64,000 nt of DNA from Nocardioides eburneiflavus (GTDB lineage Bacteria > Actinomycetota > Actinomycetes > Propionibacteriales > Nocardioidaceae). The notes beneath the pieces were generated by a model. It ran no database searches, was not told the origin of the DNA, and was given only the letters and a program-made list of their open reading frames with translations. The DNA lies in NCBI RefSeq assembly GCF_004785795.1, contig NZ_SRRO01000001.1:3906001-3970000 (forward strand), read 5' to 3'. Of the stretch, positions 11,010 to 19,796 are shown one piece after another. Made by a program: the position numbers and the translations under genes. Numbering within the stretch: position 1 is the stretch's first letter; each line of letters opens with the position of its first letter.

Positions 11010-11055
11010 GACGACCACCCTGCCAGAGCCGTACGGCGGCCGGACCCCGCGAGGG

Positions 11056-11199
11056 TCAGCGAGCCGCGCGACGCGACGCGCGACGGGCGCGGCGCTCCTC
11101 GCGACGGGCGATCTCCACGTTGCGCAGGAGTGCCCGGTCCTCGGTCGACCGTGCTCGCGCGTCAACGAGGCTGATGGCGAGGTGCAGCTGCGGGTTCAT
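11056..11199 (-). CDS. small arginine-rich protein (47 aa), unknown function
   Basis: A 47-aa gene with a recognisable ribosome site (GGAAGGA about 8 bases before the ATG). The product starts MNPQLHLAISLVDARAR and ends in a strongly basic tail rich in Arg and Ala (from RREERRARRAS), which suggests nucleic-acid or membrane-surface contact. No domain was recognised. A 36-bp symmetric element lies about 52 bp upstream of its start. It sits between osmC (same strand) and fdhD (divergent). Confidence 0.55.
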   Translation of the reverse strand: MNPQLHLAISLVDARARSTEDRALLRNVEIARREERRARRASRRAAR

Positions 11200-11250
11200 G
11201 GGGGTCAGTCCTTCCGAGGGCGTCCGGCCCTCGCGTGGTGAGCGTGCTGT

Positions 11251-11286
11251 ATGTAAGATGTAGCCGCTCCTGAGCGGCTCTTACAT
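11251..11286. promoter_or_regulatory. 36-bp symmetric element between the 47-aa gene and fdhD
   Basis: ATGTAAG (11251-11257) and CTTACAT (11280-11286) form outer arms. AGCCGCTC (11262-11269) and GAGCGGCT (11272-11279) form an 8-bp inner stem with a two-base centre. Only the four bases ATGT on the left are unpaired. It could be a cruciform or RNA hairpin in either transcript, an operator between the divergent genes, or an attenuator for the 47-aa gene. Which of these applies cannot be settled from sequence. Confidence 0.6.
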
Positions 11287-11373
11287 CCTAGGGACGCGCG
11301 GCCGCCCGCCACGCATCACGGACGGAGTGATCTCGGCCACCAGGCGCGTGGCCCGGAGGGCTAGGGTCGTCGG

Positions 11374-12201
11374 GTGACGATGCAACGAGCGCGACGGCCC
11401 GGGCCCTCGGTCCGCACCCGCGTCGTGGAGCACACCACGGACGCCGAGGTGGCCCGCGAGGACCGGCTCGTCACCGAGGAGCCGCTGGAGATCCGCGTCC
11501 GTGCTGCCGGGCTCGAGCCCCGCCGCGCCTGGGTCACCATGCGCACCCCCGGTCACGACTTCGAGCTCGCCGCGGGCTGGCTGGTCAACGAGGGCCTGGC
11601 CGCACCCGGCGCGGTGACGCAGGTCGCCTACTGCACCGACGCCGACCTGACGCCGGACCAGGAGCTCAACGTCGTCACGGTCTCGCTCGCCGTCGGCACC
11701 GACGTGCCCCACCGCCACCCGGCCGCATCCGCGGGCTCCTCGGCCTGCGGCGTGTGCGGCAAGGACAGCGTCGCCGACGCGCTCGCCACCCGTACCGCGC
11801 CGCCGTGGCCGGGTGCGCGGCCCAGCGCGGAGGTCGTACGCCGCCTGCCGGAGGCCCTGCGCGAGCGGCAGGTCCTCTTCGCCAGGACCGGCGGCGTCCA
11901 TGCGGCCGGGCTCGCCGACGCCGACGGGACGCTCCTCGTCGTGCGCGAGGACGTCGGACGCCACAACGCCGTCGACAAGGTGGTGGGTGCCCGGGTGCTG
12001 GCCGGCGAGCCGGCCGCCGCGGCGTGCCTGGTGCTGAGCGGCCGGGTCGGCTTCGAGCTGGTCCAGAAGGCCGCCGCGAGCGGGATCGGAGCCATCGTCG
12101 CGGTCGGTGCGCCGACCAGCCTGGCCGCGCGCCTGGCCGGCGAGGCCGGCATCGAGCTGTGGGGCTTCACCTCCGCGGGTCGTTCGGTGAGCTACACCTG
12201 A
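11374..12201 (+). CDS. fdhD: formate dehydrogenase accessory sulfurtransferase FdhD
   Basis: A 275-aa FdhD protein. FdhD moves sulfur from a cysteine desulfurase to the molybdenum cofactor of formate dehydrogenases. The active-site CxxC lies in SSACGVCGKDSV; TMRTPGHDFELAAGWLVNEG, GGVHAAGLAD, VREDVGRHNAVDKVVGA and GRVGFELVQKAA are family blocks. The start may be GTG 11374 or ATG 11380, two codons later. No formate dehydrogenase subunit is visible in this window, so its client must be encoded elsewhere. Confidence 0.93.
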   Translation: MTMQRARRPGPSVRTRVVEHTTDAEVAREDRLVTEEPLEIRVRAAGLEPRRAWVTMRTPGHDFELAAGWLVNEGLAAPGAVTQVAYCTDADLTPDQELNVVTVSLAVGTDVPHRHPAASAGSSACGVCGKDSVADALATRTAPPWPGARPSAEVVRRLPEALRERQVLFARTGGVHAAGLADADGTLLVVREDVGRHNAVDKVVGARVLAGEPAAAACLVLSGRVGFELVQKAAASGIGAIVAVGAPTSLAARLAGEAGIELWGFTSAGRSVSYT

Positions 12202-12276
12202 GCCTTGACCGAGGCTTGACGTGCTCGGGCGGCGTGGTGGCCCGACGCTGTCGGTGCCGCGATCTACGGTCGACCC

Positions 12277-13467
12277 GTGCGCATCCTCCACACCTCCGAC
12301 TGGCACCTCGGGAGGTCCTTCCACCGCGAGGACCTCCTGGGCCACCAGGCTGCGTTCGTCGATCACCTCCTCGATGTCGTCGCCGCGGAGGAGGTCGACG
12401 TCGTCGTGGTCTCGGGCGACGTCTACGACCGCGCGCTCCCCCACGTCGACGCGGTCGCGCTGGCCGACGAGACCTTCGCCCGGCTGGCCGCCTCCCGCGC
12501 CCGGGTCGTGGTCAGCAGCGGCAACCACGACAGCGCCCAGCGACTCGGCTTCGGCTCACGGCTGATGGACGCCGCAGGGGTCTTCGTGCGGACCGACCGC
12601 GCGTCGGTCGGCACCCCCGTGGTGCTCACCGACCGCCACGGCGAGGTCGCGATCCACGCCCTCCCCTACCTCGACCCGTCCGCGCTCCTCGGGCCCTGGG
12701 CCCTCGAGTCCCGCAGCCACGAGGCGGCCTTGTCCGAGGCCATGACCCGGGTCCGCAAGGACCTCGCCGCCCGTCCCCCGTCCACCCGGTCTGTGGTCCT
12801 CGCCCACGCCTTCGTGGCCGGAGCGACGCCGTCCGAGTCCGAGCGCGACATCAGCGTCGGCGGGGTCTCGCGCGTCGCGACCAGCGTGTTCGACGGCATC
12901 GACTACACCGCGCTCGGCCACCTCCACGGTCGCCACGTGCTGTCCGACGGCCTGCGCTACTCCGGCTCGCCCCTGGCCTACTCCTTCTCCGAGGCCGACC
13001 ACGTCAAGGGATCGTGGCTGGTCGAGCTCGGCGCGTCGGGCTTCGGCTCGGCGAGCTGGGTCGACGCACCGGTCCCGCGCCGCGTCACGCGACTCAGCGG
13101 AACCCTCAAGGGCCTCCTCTCCGACGCCTCGCTCACCGAGCACGAGGACGACTGGGTGCAGGTCACCCTCACCGACACGCGGCGGCCCGCCCGCGCGATG
13201 GAGCAGCTGCGCCGCCGCTTCCCGCACACCCTCGTGCTGCAGTTCCCCAGCGCTGCCGGCGACGGCCGGGCCCCCGCCCGTCCTGCCGCGGGCACCAGCG
13301 ACCACGCGATCGCGCTCGACTTCGTACGCCACGTGCGCGGCTCGAAGGCGACCAAGGCCGAGTCCGCCCTGCTCCAGCAGGCCATCGACGCGTGCTGCCA
13401 CGACCCCGAGCAGGACGCCGCGGTCCGCACCGGTGCCGCGACCGTGAGCGCGGGCGGTGAGACATGA
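12277..13467 (+). CDS. sbcD: exonuclease SbcCD subunit D
   Basis: A 396-aa Mre11/SbcD nuclease. Metal-binding phosphoesterase motifs appear in order: HTSDWHLG, VVVSGDVYDRALP, SSGNHDSAQRLGF, LAHAFVAG and LGHLHGRHVL. With SbcC it forms a complex that opens hairpins and trims blocked double-strand ends. The stop overlaps the sbcC start as ATGA, so expression is coupled. The C-terminal capping domain runs from about residue 270. Confidence 0.95.
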   Translation: MRILHTSDWHLGRSFHREDLLGHQAAFVDHLLDVVAAEEVDVVVVSGDVYDRALPHVDAVALADETFARLAASRARVVVSSGNHDSAQRLGFGSRLMDAAGVFVRTDRASVGTPVVLTDRHGEVAIHALPYLDPSALLGPWALESRSHEAALSEAMTRVRKDLAARPPSTRSVVLAHAFVAGATPSESERDISVGGVSRVATSVFDGIDYTALGHLHGRHVLSDGLRYSGSPLAYSFSEADHVKGSWLVELGASGFGSASWVDAPVPRRVTRLSGTLKGLLSDASLTEHEDDWVQVTLTDTRRPARAMEQLRRRFPHTLVLQFPSAAGDGRAPARPAAGTSDHAIALDFVRHVRGSKATKAESALLQQAIDACCHDPEQDAAVRTGAATVSAGGET

Positions 13468-16400
13468 GGCTGCACCACCTCGAGATCGTCGCCTTCGGCC
13501 CGTTCGCCGACCCCGTCTCCATCGACTTCGACTCGCTGTCCGACGCCGGCCTGTTCCTGCTGAGCGGGCCGACGGGTGCCGGGAAGTCCAGCGTCCTCGA
13601 CGCGGTGTGCTTCGCCCTCTACGGCGACGTCCCGGGCGACCGCGCCGTCGCCAAGCGGCTCCGCTCCGACCACGCCGCTCCCGGCGTCGTCCCGCGGGTC
13701 GTGCTCGAGGTGACGCTCTCCGGCCGCCGTTTCCGCATCGACCGCTCGCCGGCCTGGATCCGCCCCAAGAAGCGCGGCACCGGCACCACCAGCGAGCAGG
13801 CTCGCGTCGTGATCTCCGAGCACCGGCCAGGGACGACCGACGACGCAGGCGACCCCGACCAGGACCCGTGGCAGCCGCTCAGCACCCGACTGGACGAGAC
13901 CGGCCACCTCGTGACCCGGCTGGTCGGGATGACGCTCCCGCAGTTCTGCCAGGTCGCGATGCTCCCGCAGGGTCGGTTCCAGGCCTTCCTCCGCGCCCGT
14001 TCGGAGGAGCGTCACGCGCTGCTCCAGCAGGTGTTCCAGACGGGGCGCTTCGACCGTACGGAGCGGTGGCTGCGCGATCGCCGCGTCGAGCTCCGTCGCA
14101 CGTCCGAGGAGCACCGCAGGGCCGTCGCCGACCTCGTCAGCAGGACCAGCGAGGTCGGCGGTGACGTCCCGCCCGACGACTGGCCGACCGACCCGACCTC
14201 CCTCGGGCCCTGGCTCACCGGGCTCACCGAGTCGGCGGTCGCCGCCTCGGTCGAGCAGGCCCTGGTCGTCGACGCCGCTGCGGCCGCCGAGGTCGCGGCG
14301 GCCGAGGCGAGCGCGGCCGGCATCGAGCTCGCCGGGCTGCGTGCCACCCACGCAGCCGCCCGCCGTGCCTGGGCGAGCGTCGAGGCGGCCGCCCAGGAGC
14401 ACGCCAGCCGCAAGCGCCGCGCCGACAAGGCCCAGCGCGCCACTGCCGTCGTGTCGCTGCACGAGCTCGCCGTCGCGTCCCGCGCCGAGGTGGCAGGGCT
14501 CGAGCGCGACTGCTCCGCAGCACTCGCGACGCTGGTCGACCTGCTCGACGACCCTTCTCCCGACGACCCGCCTCTCGACGCCCAGGCCGTCGCCGAGCTG
14601 GGCCGCGCGTCCACCCGCGCCCTCACCGACATCGCACGGATCCGCCCGCTCCAGCGCCAGGCGCTCGACCTGCACCGGCAGCTGGCGCGCACGACGCGAG
14701 CCCGTTCGGCGACCGTCGAGGAGCTGCAGCGGGTCGACGCTCGCGCCGGCGCGGTCCCGCGGGAGGTCGCCGAGCTCGAGCCGGCCCTCGCGGCCGCACG
14801 CGAGGCCGAGACGGCGACCGAGGCGCTCGAGCGGGACCTCGAGGTGCTCCGTCGCCGGGTCCGGGCCGCGCGCACCGCCGAGACCCTCACCTCACAGCTG
14901 GCCTCGGCCGAGAACGCGCTGGCCGAGGCCACGTCGGCGCGCCTCCTGGCCAGGGAGACGCTGGTCGAGATCCGTGAGCAGCGGCTCGACGGGATGGCCG
15001 CCGAGATCGCGCTCAAGCTCGCCGTGGGAGCGTGCTGCCCCGTGTGCGGCTCCGCCGAGCACCCCTCCCCCGCCTCGCCGGCGCCGGGTGCGCCCGACGA
15101 CGCGACCGAGCGAGAGGCACGTCGCGAGGTCGACGACCTCGAGGTCGTGGTGGAGGCGCACGCCCAGCAGGTCCGCGGCCTCGAGACCCGGCTCGCGGCC
15201 ACGCTCGCCGAGGCCGGCGAGTCCGTCGAGCGCCTCCTCGTCGAGGAGTCGGACGTCCTCGCGCGCCTCGACGGGGCCCGGGCCGCCGGGGCGACCCTCG
15301 AGCCGCTCGTGGCCAGGGTCGCCGCGCTCCGGGCCGAGCAGGATGCGCTGGTCAGCGAGCGCGAGGACCTGGCTGCCGCGCTCGGGGCGCACGACACCGA
15401 GTCGGCGGTGCTCGTGTCCCGGCTCGACGACCTGCGCGACCAGATCGCCGCCGTCGTCCCCGACGGGGCGGACGGGACCGACCCGGCTGACCTCGATGCC
15501 CTCACCGCCCACCACCAGCAGGTCGAGGCGCTCGCCCAGCGCCACGCCGACCTCTCCGCCGACCTCGTGCGCGCCCGCGCCACCGCGACCTCCACCCAGG
15601 CCGCGGCCGACGAGGTCGCCGCCACGGCGGGGTTCGACTCCTCGGCCTCCGCCGCTGCGGCCTGGCTGGGCGAGGCCGAGGTCGCCGCACTGCTCCACGC
15701 GATCGAGCGCCACGAGCGCGAGGTCGCCAGGGTGAGCGAGCTCCTGGCCGACGAGGACCTCGTCCGCTCCGCGGGCGCCGAGCCGCCCGACCTCGAGGCG
15801 CTCGCCCACGCCCACCACCACGCCAAGGAGCGGGCCGCCGCCGCGCGTCAGCGCGACATGGGCCTGCGTGACCGCGGCCGCCGGCTTCGCAGCCTGTCCG
15901 GCGAGATGACGGCGGCGCTCGCCGCGTGGCAGCCCGTCCTCTCCGAGCTCGACCTCGTCACCGACGTGGCCGCGATGGTCGAGGGCAAGCACGCCGACAA
16001 CCGGCTCCAGATGCGTCTGTCCGCCTACGTCCTGGCGCACCGGCTCGGCCAGGTCGTCGACGCCGCCAACCTCCGGCTGTCGACGATGAGCGACCAGCGC
16101 TACACCCTCGTCCACACGGGGCAGCGCGGCGCAGGGGAGACGCGCGGCGGCCTGAGCCTCCAGGTGCGCGACGACTGGACCGGTGACGACCGCGACCCGG
16201 CGACGCTGTCGGGCGGCGAGACGTTCGTCGTGTCCCTCGCGCTCGCGCTCGGCCTCGCCGACGTGATCACCGACGAGGCCGGCGGCACCGACCTCGAGAC
16301 CCTGTTCGTCGACGAGGGCTTCGGTGCGCTCGACGCCGAGACGCTCGAGGGCGTCATGGACACGCTCGACACCCTCCGCGACGGCGGTCGCGTCGTCGGC

Positions 16401-16499
16401 GTGGTCAGCCACGTCCCCGAGCTCCAGACCCGCATCCCCACCCAGCTGCGGGTGCACCGCGGTCGCACCGGCAGCCACACCACCCTCTCCCTCGCCTGA
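13464..16499 (+). CDS. sbcC: exonuclease SbcCD subunit C (SMC-like ATPase)
   Basis: A 1011-aa Rad50/SbcC ATPase. Walker A (LLSGPTGAGKSSVLDAVCF) sits near residue 35. Long Ala/Glu/Arg-rich coiled coils run either side of the zinc hook ACCPVCGSAEHP near residue 525. The C-terminal lobe has signature LSGGETFVVSLALALGLADV and Walker B LETLFVDEGFGALD. Length matches the family. Coupled to sbcD by ATGA. It holds DNA ends for the SbcD nuclease. Confidence 0.95.
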   Translation: MRLHHLEIVAFGPFADPVSIDFDSLSDAGLFLLSGPTGAGKSSVLDAVCFALYGDVPGDRAVAKRLRSDHAAPGVVPRVVLEVTLSGRRFRIDRSPAWIRPKKRGTGTTSEQARVVISEHRPGTTDDAGDPDQDPWQPLSTRLDETGHLVTRLVGMTLPQFCQVAMLPQGRFQAFLRARSEERHALLQQVFQTGRFDRTERWLRDRRVELRRTSEEHRRAVADLVSRTSEVGGDVPPDDWPTDPTSLGPWLTGLTESAVAASVEQALVVDAAAAAEVAAAEASAAGIELAGLRATHAAARRAWASVEAAAQEHASRKRRADKAQRATAVVSLHELAVASRAEVAGLERDCSAALATLVDLLDDPSPDDPPLDAQAVAELGRASTRALTDIARIRPLQRQALDLHRQLARTTRARSATVEELQRVDARAGAVPREVAELEPALAAAREAETATEALERDLEVLRRRVRAARTAETLTSQLASAENALAEATSARLLARETLVEIREQRLDGMAAEIALKLAVGACCPVCGSAEHPSPASPAPGAPDDATEREARREVDDLEVVVEAHAQQVRGLETRLAATLAEAGESVERLLVEESDVLARLDGARAAGATLEPLVARVAALRAEQDALVSEREDLAAALGAHDTESAVLVSRLDDLRDQIAAVVPDGADGTDPADLDALTAHHQQVEALAQRHADLSADLVRARATATSTQAAADEVAATAGFDSSASAAAAWLGEAEVAALLHAIERHEREVARVSELLADEDLVRSAGAEPPDLEALAHAHHHAKERAAAARQRDMGLRDRGRRLRSLSGEMTAALAAWQPVLSELDLVTDVAAMVEGKHADNRLQMRLSAYVLAHRLGQVVDAANLRLSTMSDQRYTLVHTGQRGAGETRGGLSLQVRDDWTGDDRDPATLSGGETFVVSLALALGLADVITDEAGGTDLETLFVDEGFGALDAETLEGVMDTLDTLRDGGRVVGVVSHVPELQTRIPTQLRVHRGRTGSHTTLSLA

Positions 16500-16569
16500 A
16501 CGGCGCCGGTCACGGACCGCCCGGGAGGTCGTGCCCACGCCCGATTCGCGCTCGGCTAGGTTCATGCCC

Positions 16570-18090
16570 ATGAGTGCGCCCGGGCTCGACCCGACCTTCA
16601 GCGACCTGCCGCACCGCCGGCTCGGCGAGGTGGCCCTCTCCCGGGCCCAGGAGCTCGGCGCCAGCCATGCGGACTTCCGTTTCGAGCGCAACCGCTACCA
16701 GTACCTCGGCGCCCGCGACGGCGTCCTCCAGACCGCCAGCGACGCCGAGGACCTCGGTTTCGCCGTCCGCGTGGTCCACCAGGGCGCCTGGGGGTTCGCC
16801 TCCGGAGTCGTCCTCACCGACGAGGAGGCGCGTCGCGTCGCCGAGACGGCCGTCGCGGTCGCCAGGGTCGCCGCCGCGATGACCACCACGCCCGTCGAGC
16901 TCGCGCCCGAGCCCGTCCACGACGACGTCACCTGGATCTCCGGCTACGACGTCGACCCGCTCGACGTGCCCACCCGCGACAAGTCCGCTCTGCTCGTCGA
17001 CTGGACCGAGCGCCTCCGTGCCGGTTCCGCCGTCGCGCACGCCACCGCGTTCCTCCAGCAGGTCCAGGAGAACAAGTACTACGCCGACCTCTCCGGCACC
17101 CGCACGACGCAGCAGCGCGTACGCCTCCAGCCGGGCTTCGAGGCCACCGGCGAGGACGCCGAGACCGGGATCTTCGACTCGATGGCGTCCATCGCCCCAC
17201 CGGCCGGGCGCGGCTGGGAGTACCTCACCGACGGCCACTGGGACTGGGACGCCGAGATCGCGGAGGTGCCCGAGCTCCTCGCCGAGAAGCTGAAGGCGCC
17301 CAGCGTCGAGGCCGGCACGTACGACCTCGTCGTCCACCCCTCCAACCTCTGGCTCACCATCCACGAGTCCATCGGCCACGCGACCGAGCTCGACCGGGCG
17401 CTGGGCTACGAGGCCAACTACGCCGGCACGTCCTTCGCGACCTACGACAAGCTCGGCACGCTCCAGTACGGCTCGCCGGTCATGAACGTCCGCGGCGACC
17501 GCACCCAGGAGCACGGCCTGGCCACCGTCGGCTACGACGACGAAGGCGTGCAGACGCAGGCCTGGGACATCGTCCGCGACGGCGTGCTCGTCGGCTACCA
17601 GCTCGACCGGTCGATGGGTCACCTCAAGCCGGAGCTCAACGAGGGCCGCTCCAACGGCTGCGCGTACGCCGACTCCCCCGGCCACATCCCGATCCAGCGG
17701 ATGGCCAACGTGTCGCTCGTGCCCGGCACCGACGGACTCAGCACCGACGACTTGGTCTCGCGGGTCGAACGCGGCATCTACGTCGTGGGCGACAAGTCGT
17801 GGTCGATCGACATGCAGCGCTTCAACTTCCAGTTCACCGGCCAACGGTTCTACAAGATCACCGACGGTCGCCTGGACGGCATGCTCCGCGACGTGGCCTA
17901 CCAGGCCACCACGACCGACTTCTGGGGCTCCATGGAGGCCGTGGGCGGGCAGGACACCTGGCTGCTGGGCGGCGCCTTCAACTGCGGCAAGGCCCAGCCG
18001 GGCCAGGTCGCGGCCGTCAGCCACGGCTGCCCCACCGCGCTCTTCCGGGGCGTCAACATCCTCAACACCATGGACGAGGCAGGCCGCTGA
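16570..18090 (+). CDS. tldD: metalloprotease TldD family
   Basis: A 506-aa TldD subunit. The zinc site HESIGHATELDRALGYEAN has the HExxxH motif of the family, which the partner TldE lacks. TldD/E proteases cut unfolded or ribosomal peptides such as microcin leader peptides and antitoxins. Start choice: AGG at 16558-16560 is 9 bp from ATG 16570 but only 3 bp from ATG 16564, so 16570 is preferred. Its stop overlaps the tldE start as TGATG. Confidence 0.93.
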   Translation: MSAPGLDPTFSDLPHRRLGEVALSRAQELGASHADFRFERNRYQYLGARDGVLQTASDAEDLGFAVRVVHQGAWGFASGVVLTDEEARRVAETAVAVARVAAAMTTTPVELAPEPVHDDVTWISGYDVDPLDVPTRDKSALLVDWTERLRAGSAVAHATAFLQQVQENKYYADLSGTRTTQQRVRLQPGFEATGEDAETGIFDSMASIAPPAGRGWEYLTDGHWDWDAEIAEVPELLAEKLKAPSVEAGTYDLVVHPSNLWLTIHESIGHATELDRALGYEANYAGTSFATYDKLGTLQYGSPVMNVRGDRTQEHGLATVGYDDEGVQTQAWDIVRDGVLVGYQLDRSMGHLKPELNEGRSNGCAYADSPGHIPIQRMANVSLVPGTDGLSTDDLVSRVERGIYVVGDKSWSIDMQRFNFQFTGQRFYKITDGRLDGMLRDVAYQATTTDFWGSMEAVGGQDTWLLGGAFNCGKAQPGQVAAVSHGCPTALFRGVNILNTMDEAGR

Positions 18091-19490
18091 TGACGATCTC
18101 CGCGCGCACCACGGCCCAGCAGCTCGTCGAGCACGCGCTCGCGACCTCCTCTGCCGACGACTGCATCGCCATCGTCCGCGACGTGACCAGCGCCAACCTG
18201 CGCTGGGCCAACAACACGCTCACCACCAACGGCGTCATGACCGAGATGTCGGTGACCGTGGTCAGCTTCGTCGCGGTCGACGGCGGGACGGCGACCGGAT
18301 CGGTGTCCGGCAGCGCCTCCACGACCGAGCAGGTGACCGCGATCGTCGAGGCCGCTGACGCCGCTGCCCGCGCCGGCTCGCCCGCCGAGGACGCCGCCGA
18401 GCTCGTCGGCGACGTCGCCTCTCCCGACTGGGACCTCGAGCCCGAGACCACCGACATCGGCGTCTACGACGCCTTCGCACCGGCCCTCGGTGAGGCGTTC
18501 GTGGAGGCCACCGCGGAGCGCCGCCTGCTCTACGGCTTCGTCAACCACGACGTCACCACGACCTACCTCGGCTCCAGTCGCGGGCTGCGGTTGCGTCACG
18601 TCCAGCCCACCGGCCACTACGCCTGCACCGGCAAGGACGACGCGCTCACCCGCAGTGCCTGGACGGGCGGTGCGACGCGGGACTTCCGTGACGTGGACGC
18701 GGCAGCGATGGCCGCGACCGTCAAGCAGCGACTGGGCTGGGCCGAGCGGCGGGTCGAGCTGCCTGCGGGGCGCTACGACACGATCCTGCCGCCCTCGTCG
18801 GTCGCCGACCTGATGATCGACGCCTACTGGGGCGCCGGCGCCCGCGTCGCGCACGAGGGCGAGTCCGTCTACAGCCGGCGCGGCGGCGGGACCCGGATCG
18901 GCGACAAGGTCGCCGCGCCCGGGGTGAGCCTGTTCTCCGACCCCGCCTACGCGGGCCTCGAGTGTGCGCCGTTCGTGGTCACCGGGGCCTCCGACAACAC
19001 CGACTCGGTCTTCGACAACGGCCTCCCCCTCGAGCGCACGGACTGGATCCGCGACGGCCTCCTCACCGGCCTCATCCAGACCCGGCACTCGGCCGGCATG
19101 ACCGGACAGCCGGTGACCCCGATGATCGACAACCTCGTCCTCGAGATCGGCGACGGCGCCGGCACGGTCGACGACCTGGTGGCGGGGACGCAGCGCGGCC
19201 TGCTGCTGACCTGCCTGTGGTACATCCGCGAGGTCGACCCGCAGTCCATGCTCCTCACCGGGCTCACCCGCGACGGCGTCTACGTCGTCGAGGACGGCGA
19301 GATCGTCGGCGCTGCCAACAACTTCCGCTGGAACGAGAGCCCGATCGACCTGCTCAACCGCTTCACGGCCGCGACCGACACGGTGCCGAGCTTCAGCCGC
19401 GAGTGGGGCGACGACTACTTCTCCCGGACGGCGACGCCGGCCCTCCGGGTCCCGGACTTCAACATGTCGAGCGTGTCGCAGGGCGTGTGA
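18090..19490 (+). CDS. tldE: metallopeptidase TldE (PmbA) family
   Basis: A 466-aa TldE/PmbA subunit, the inactive-site partner that forms a heterodimer with TldD. It starts inside the TldD stop (TGATG). Family blocks include [56 protein letters not shown] and the C-terminal [20 protein letters not shown]. There is no zinc HExxxH. No nearby peptide precursor was seen, so a general protein-quality role is more likely than natural-product maturation. Confidence 0.92.
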   Translation: MTISARTTAQQLVEHALATSSADDCIAIVRDVTSANLRWANNTLTTNGVMTEMSVTVVSFVAVDGGTATGSVSGSASTTEQVTAIVEAADAAARAGSPAEDAAELVGDVASPDWDLEPETTDIGVYDAFAPALGEAFVEATAERRLLYGFVNHDVTTTYLGSSRGLRLRHVQPTGHYACTGKDDALTRSAWTGGATRDFRDVDAAAMAATVKQRLGWAERRVELPAGRYDTILPPSSVADLMIDAYWGAGARVAHEGESVYSRRGGGTRIGDKVAAPGVSLFSDPAYAGLECAPFVVTGASDNTDSVFDNGLPLERTDWIRDGLLTGLIQTRHSAGMTGQPVTPMIDNLVLEIGDGAGTVDDLVAGTQRGLLLTCLWYIREVDPQSMLLTGLTRDGVYVVEDGEIVGAANNFRWNESPIDLLNRFTAATDTVPSFSREWGDDYFSRTATPALRVPDFNMSSVSQGV

Positions 19491-19520
19491 CCGGAGCCCG
19501 ACCGGTGGCGTGAGCGGGCC

Positions 19521-19796
19521 TCACTCGAGCCGCTGGACGCGCTCGCGGTGGTTGCTGCTGTTGTCGCCGTCGATGTCGGAGTCGCGGGTCCTGGAGATGT
19601 GGCGCACCTTCTCGCGATGCCCCTGAACGGGTTGCGCCGAGATCAGGGTGTCGCGCTCGTAGGCGTGGGACTTGTCGGTGTTGCGGTAGTAGCGGTAGAG
19701 CGACCAGTACGTCGCCACCGCGCCGGCCGGGCCGGCGGCCAGGAGCCACAGCGGCGCTTCGTCACCTGACGTGGCCCAGAGGATCTCGCCGATCAT
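19521..19796 (-). CDS. small single-pass membrane protein of the SPFH/zinc-ribbon operon
   Basis: A 91-aa protein with one membrane segment (PLWLLAAGPAGAVATYWSLY, about 15-34) and a basic, hydrophilic C-terminal tail. Its ATG overlaps the stop of the zinc-ribbon gene as ATGA, so it is the third gene of an operon. By position it corresponds to YdjH of Bacillus subtilis; that match is by layout and size, not by recognised motif. Convergent with tldE. Confidence 0.75.
   Translation of the reverse strand: MIGEILWATSGDEAPLWLLAAGPAGAVATYWSLYRYYRNTDKSHAYERDTLISAQPVQGHREKVRHISRTRDSDIDGDNSSNHRERVQRLE

Noticed and set aside
14012..15826. Long Ser/Arg/Ala-rich frame opposite sbcC
   Set aside because: Composition is that of an antisense shadow of coiled-coil coding DNA.
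16570..19490. RiPP biosynthesis locus based on TldD/TldE
   Set aside because: No precursor peptide, cyclase or transporter is adjacent; the pair is a widespread housekeeping protease.
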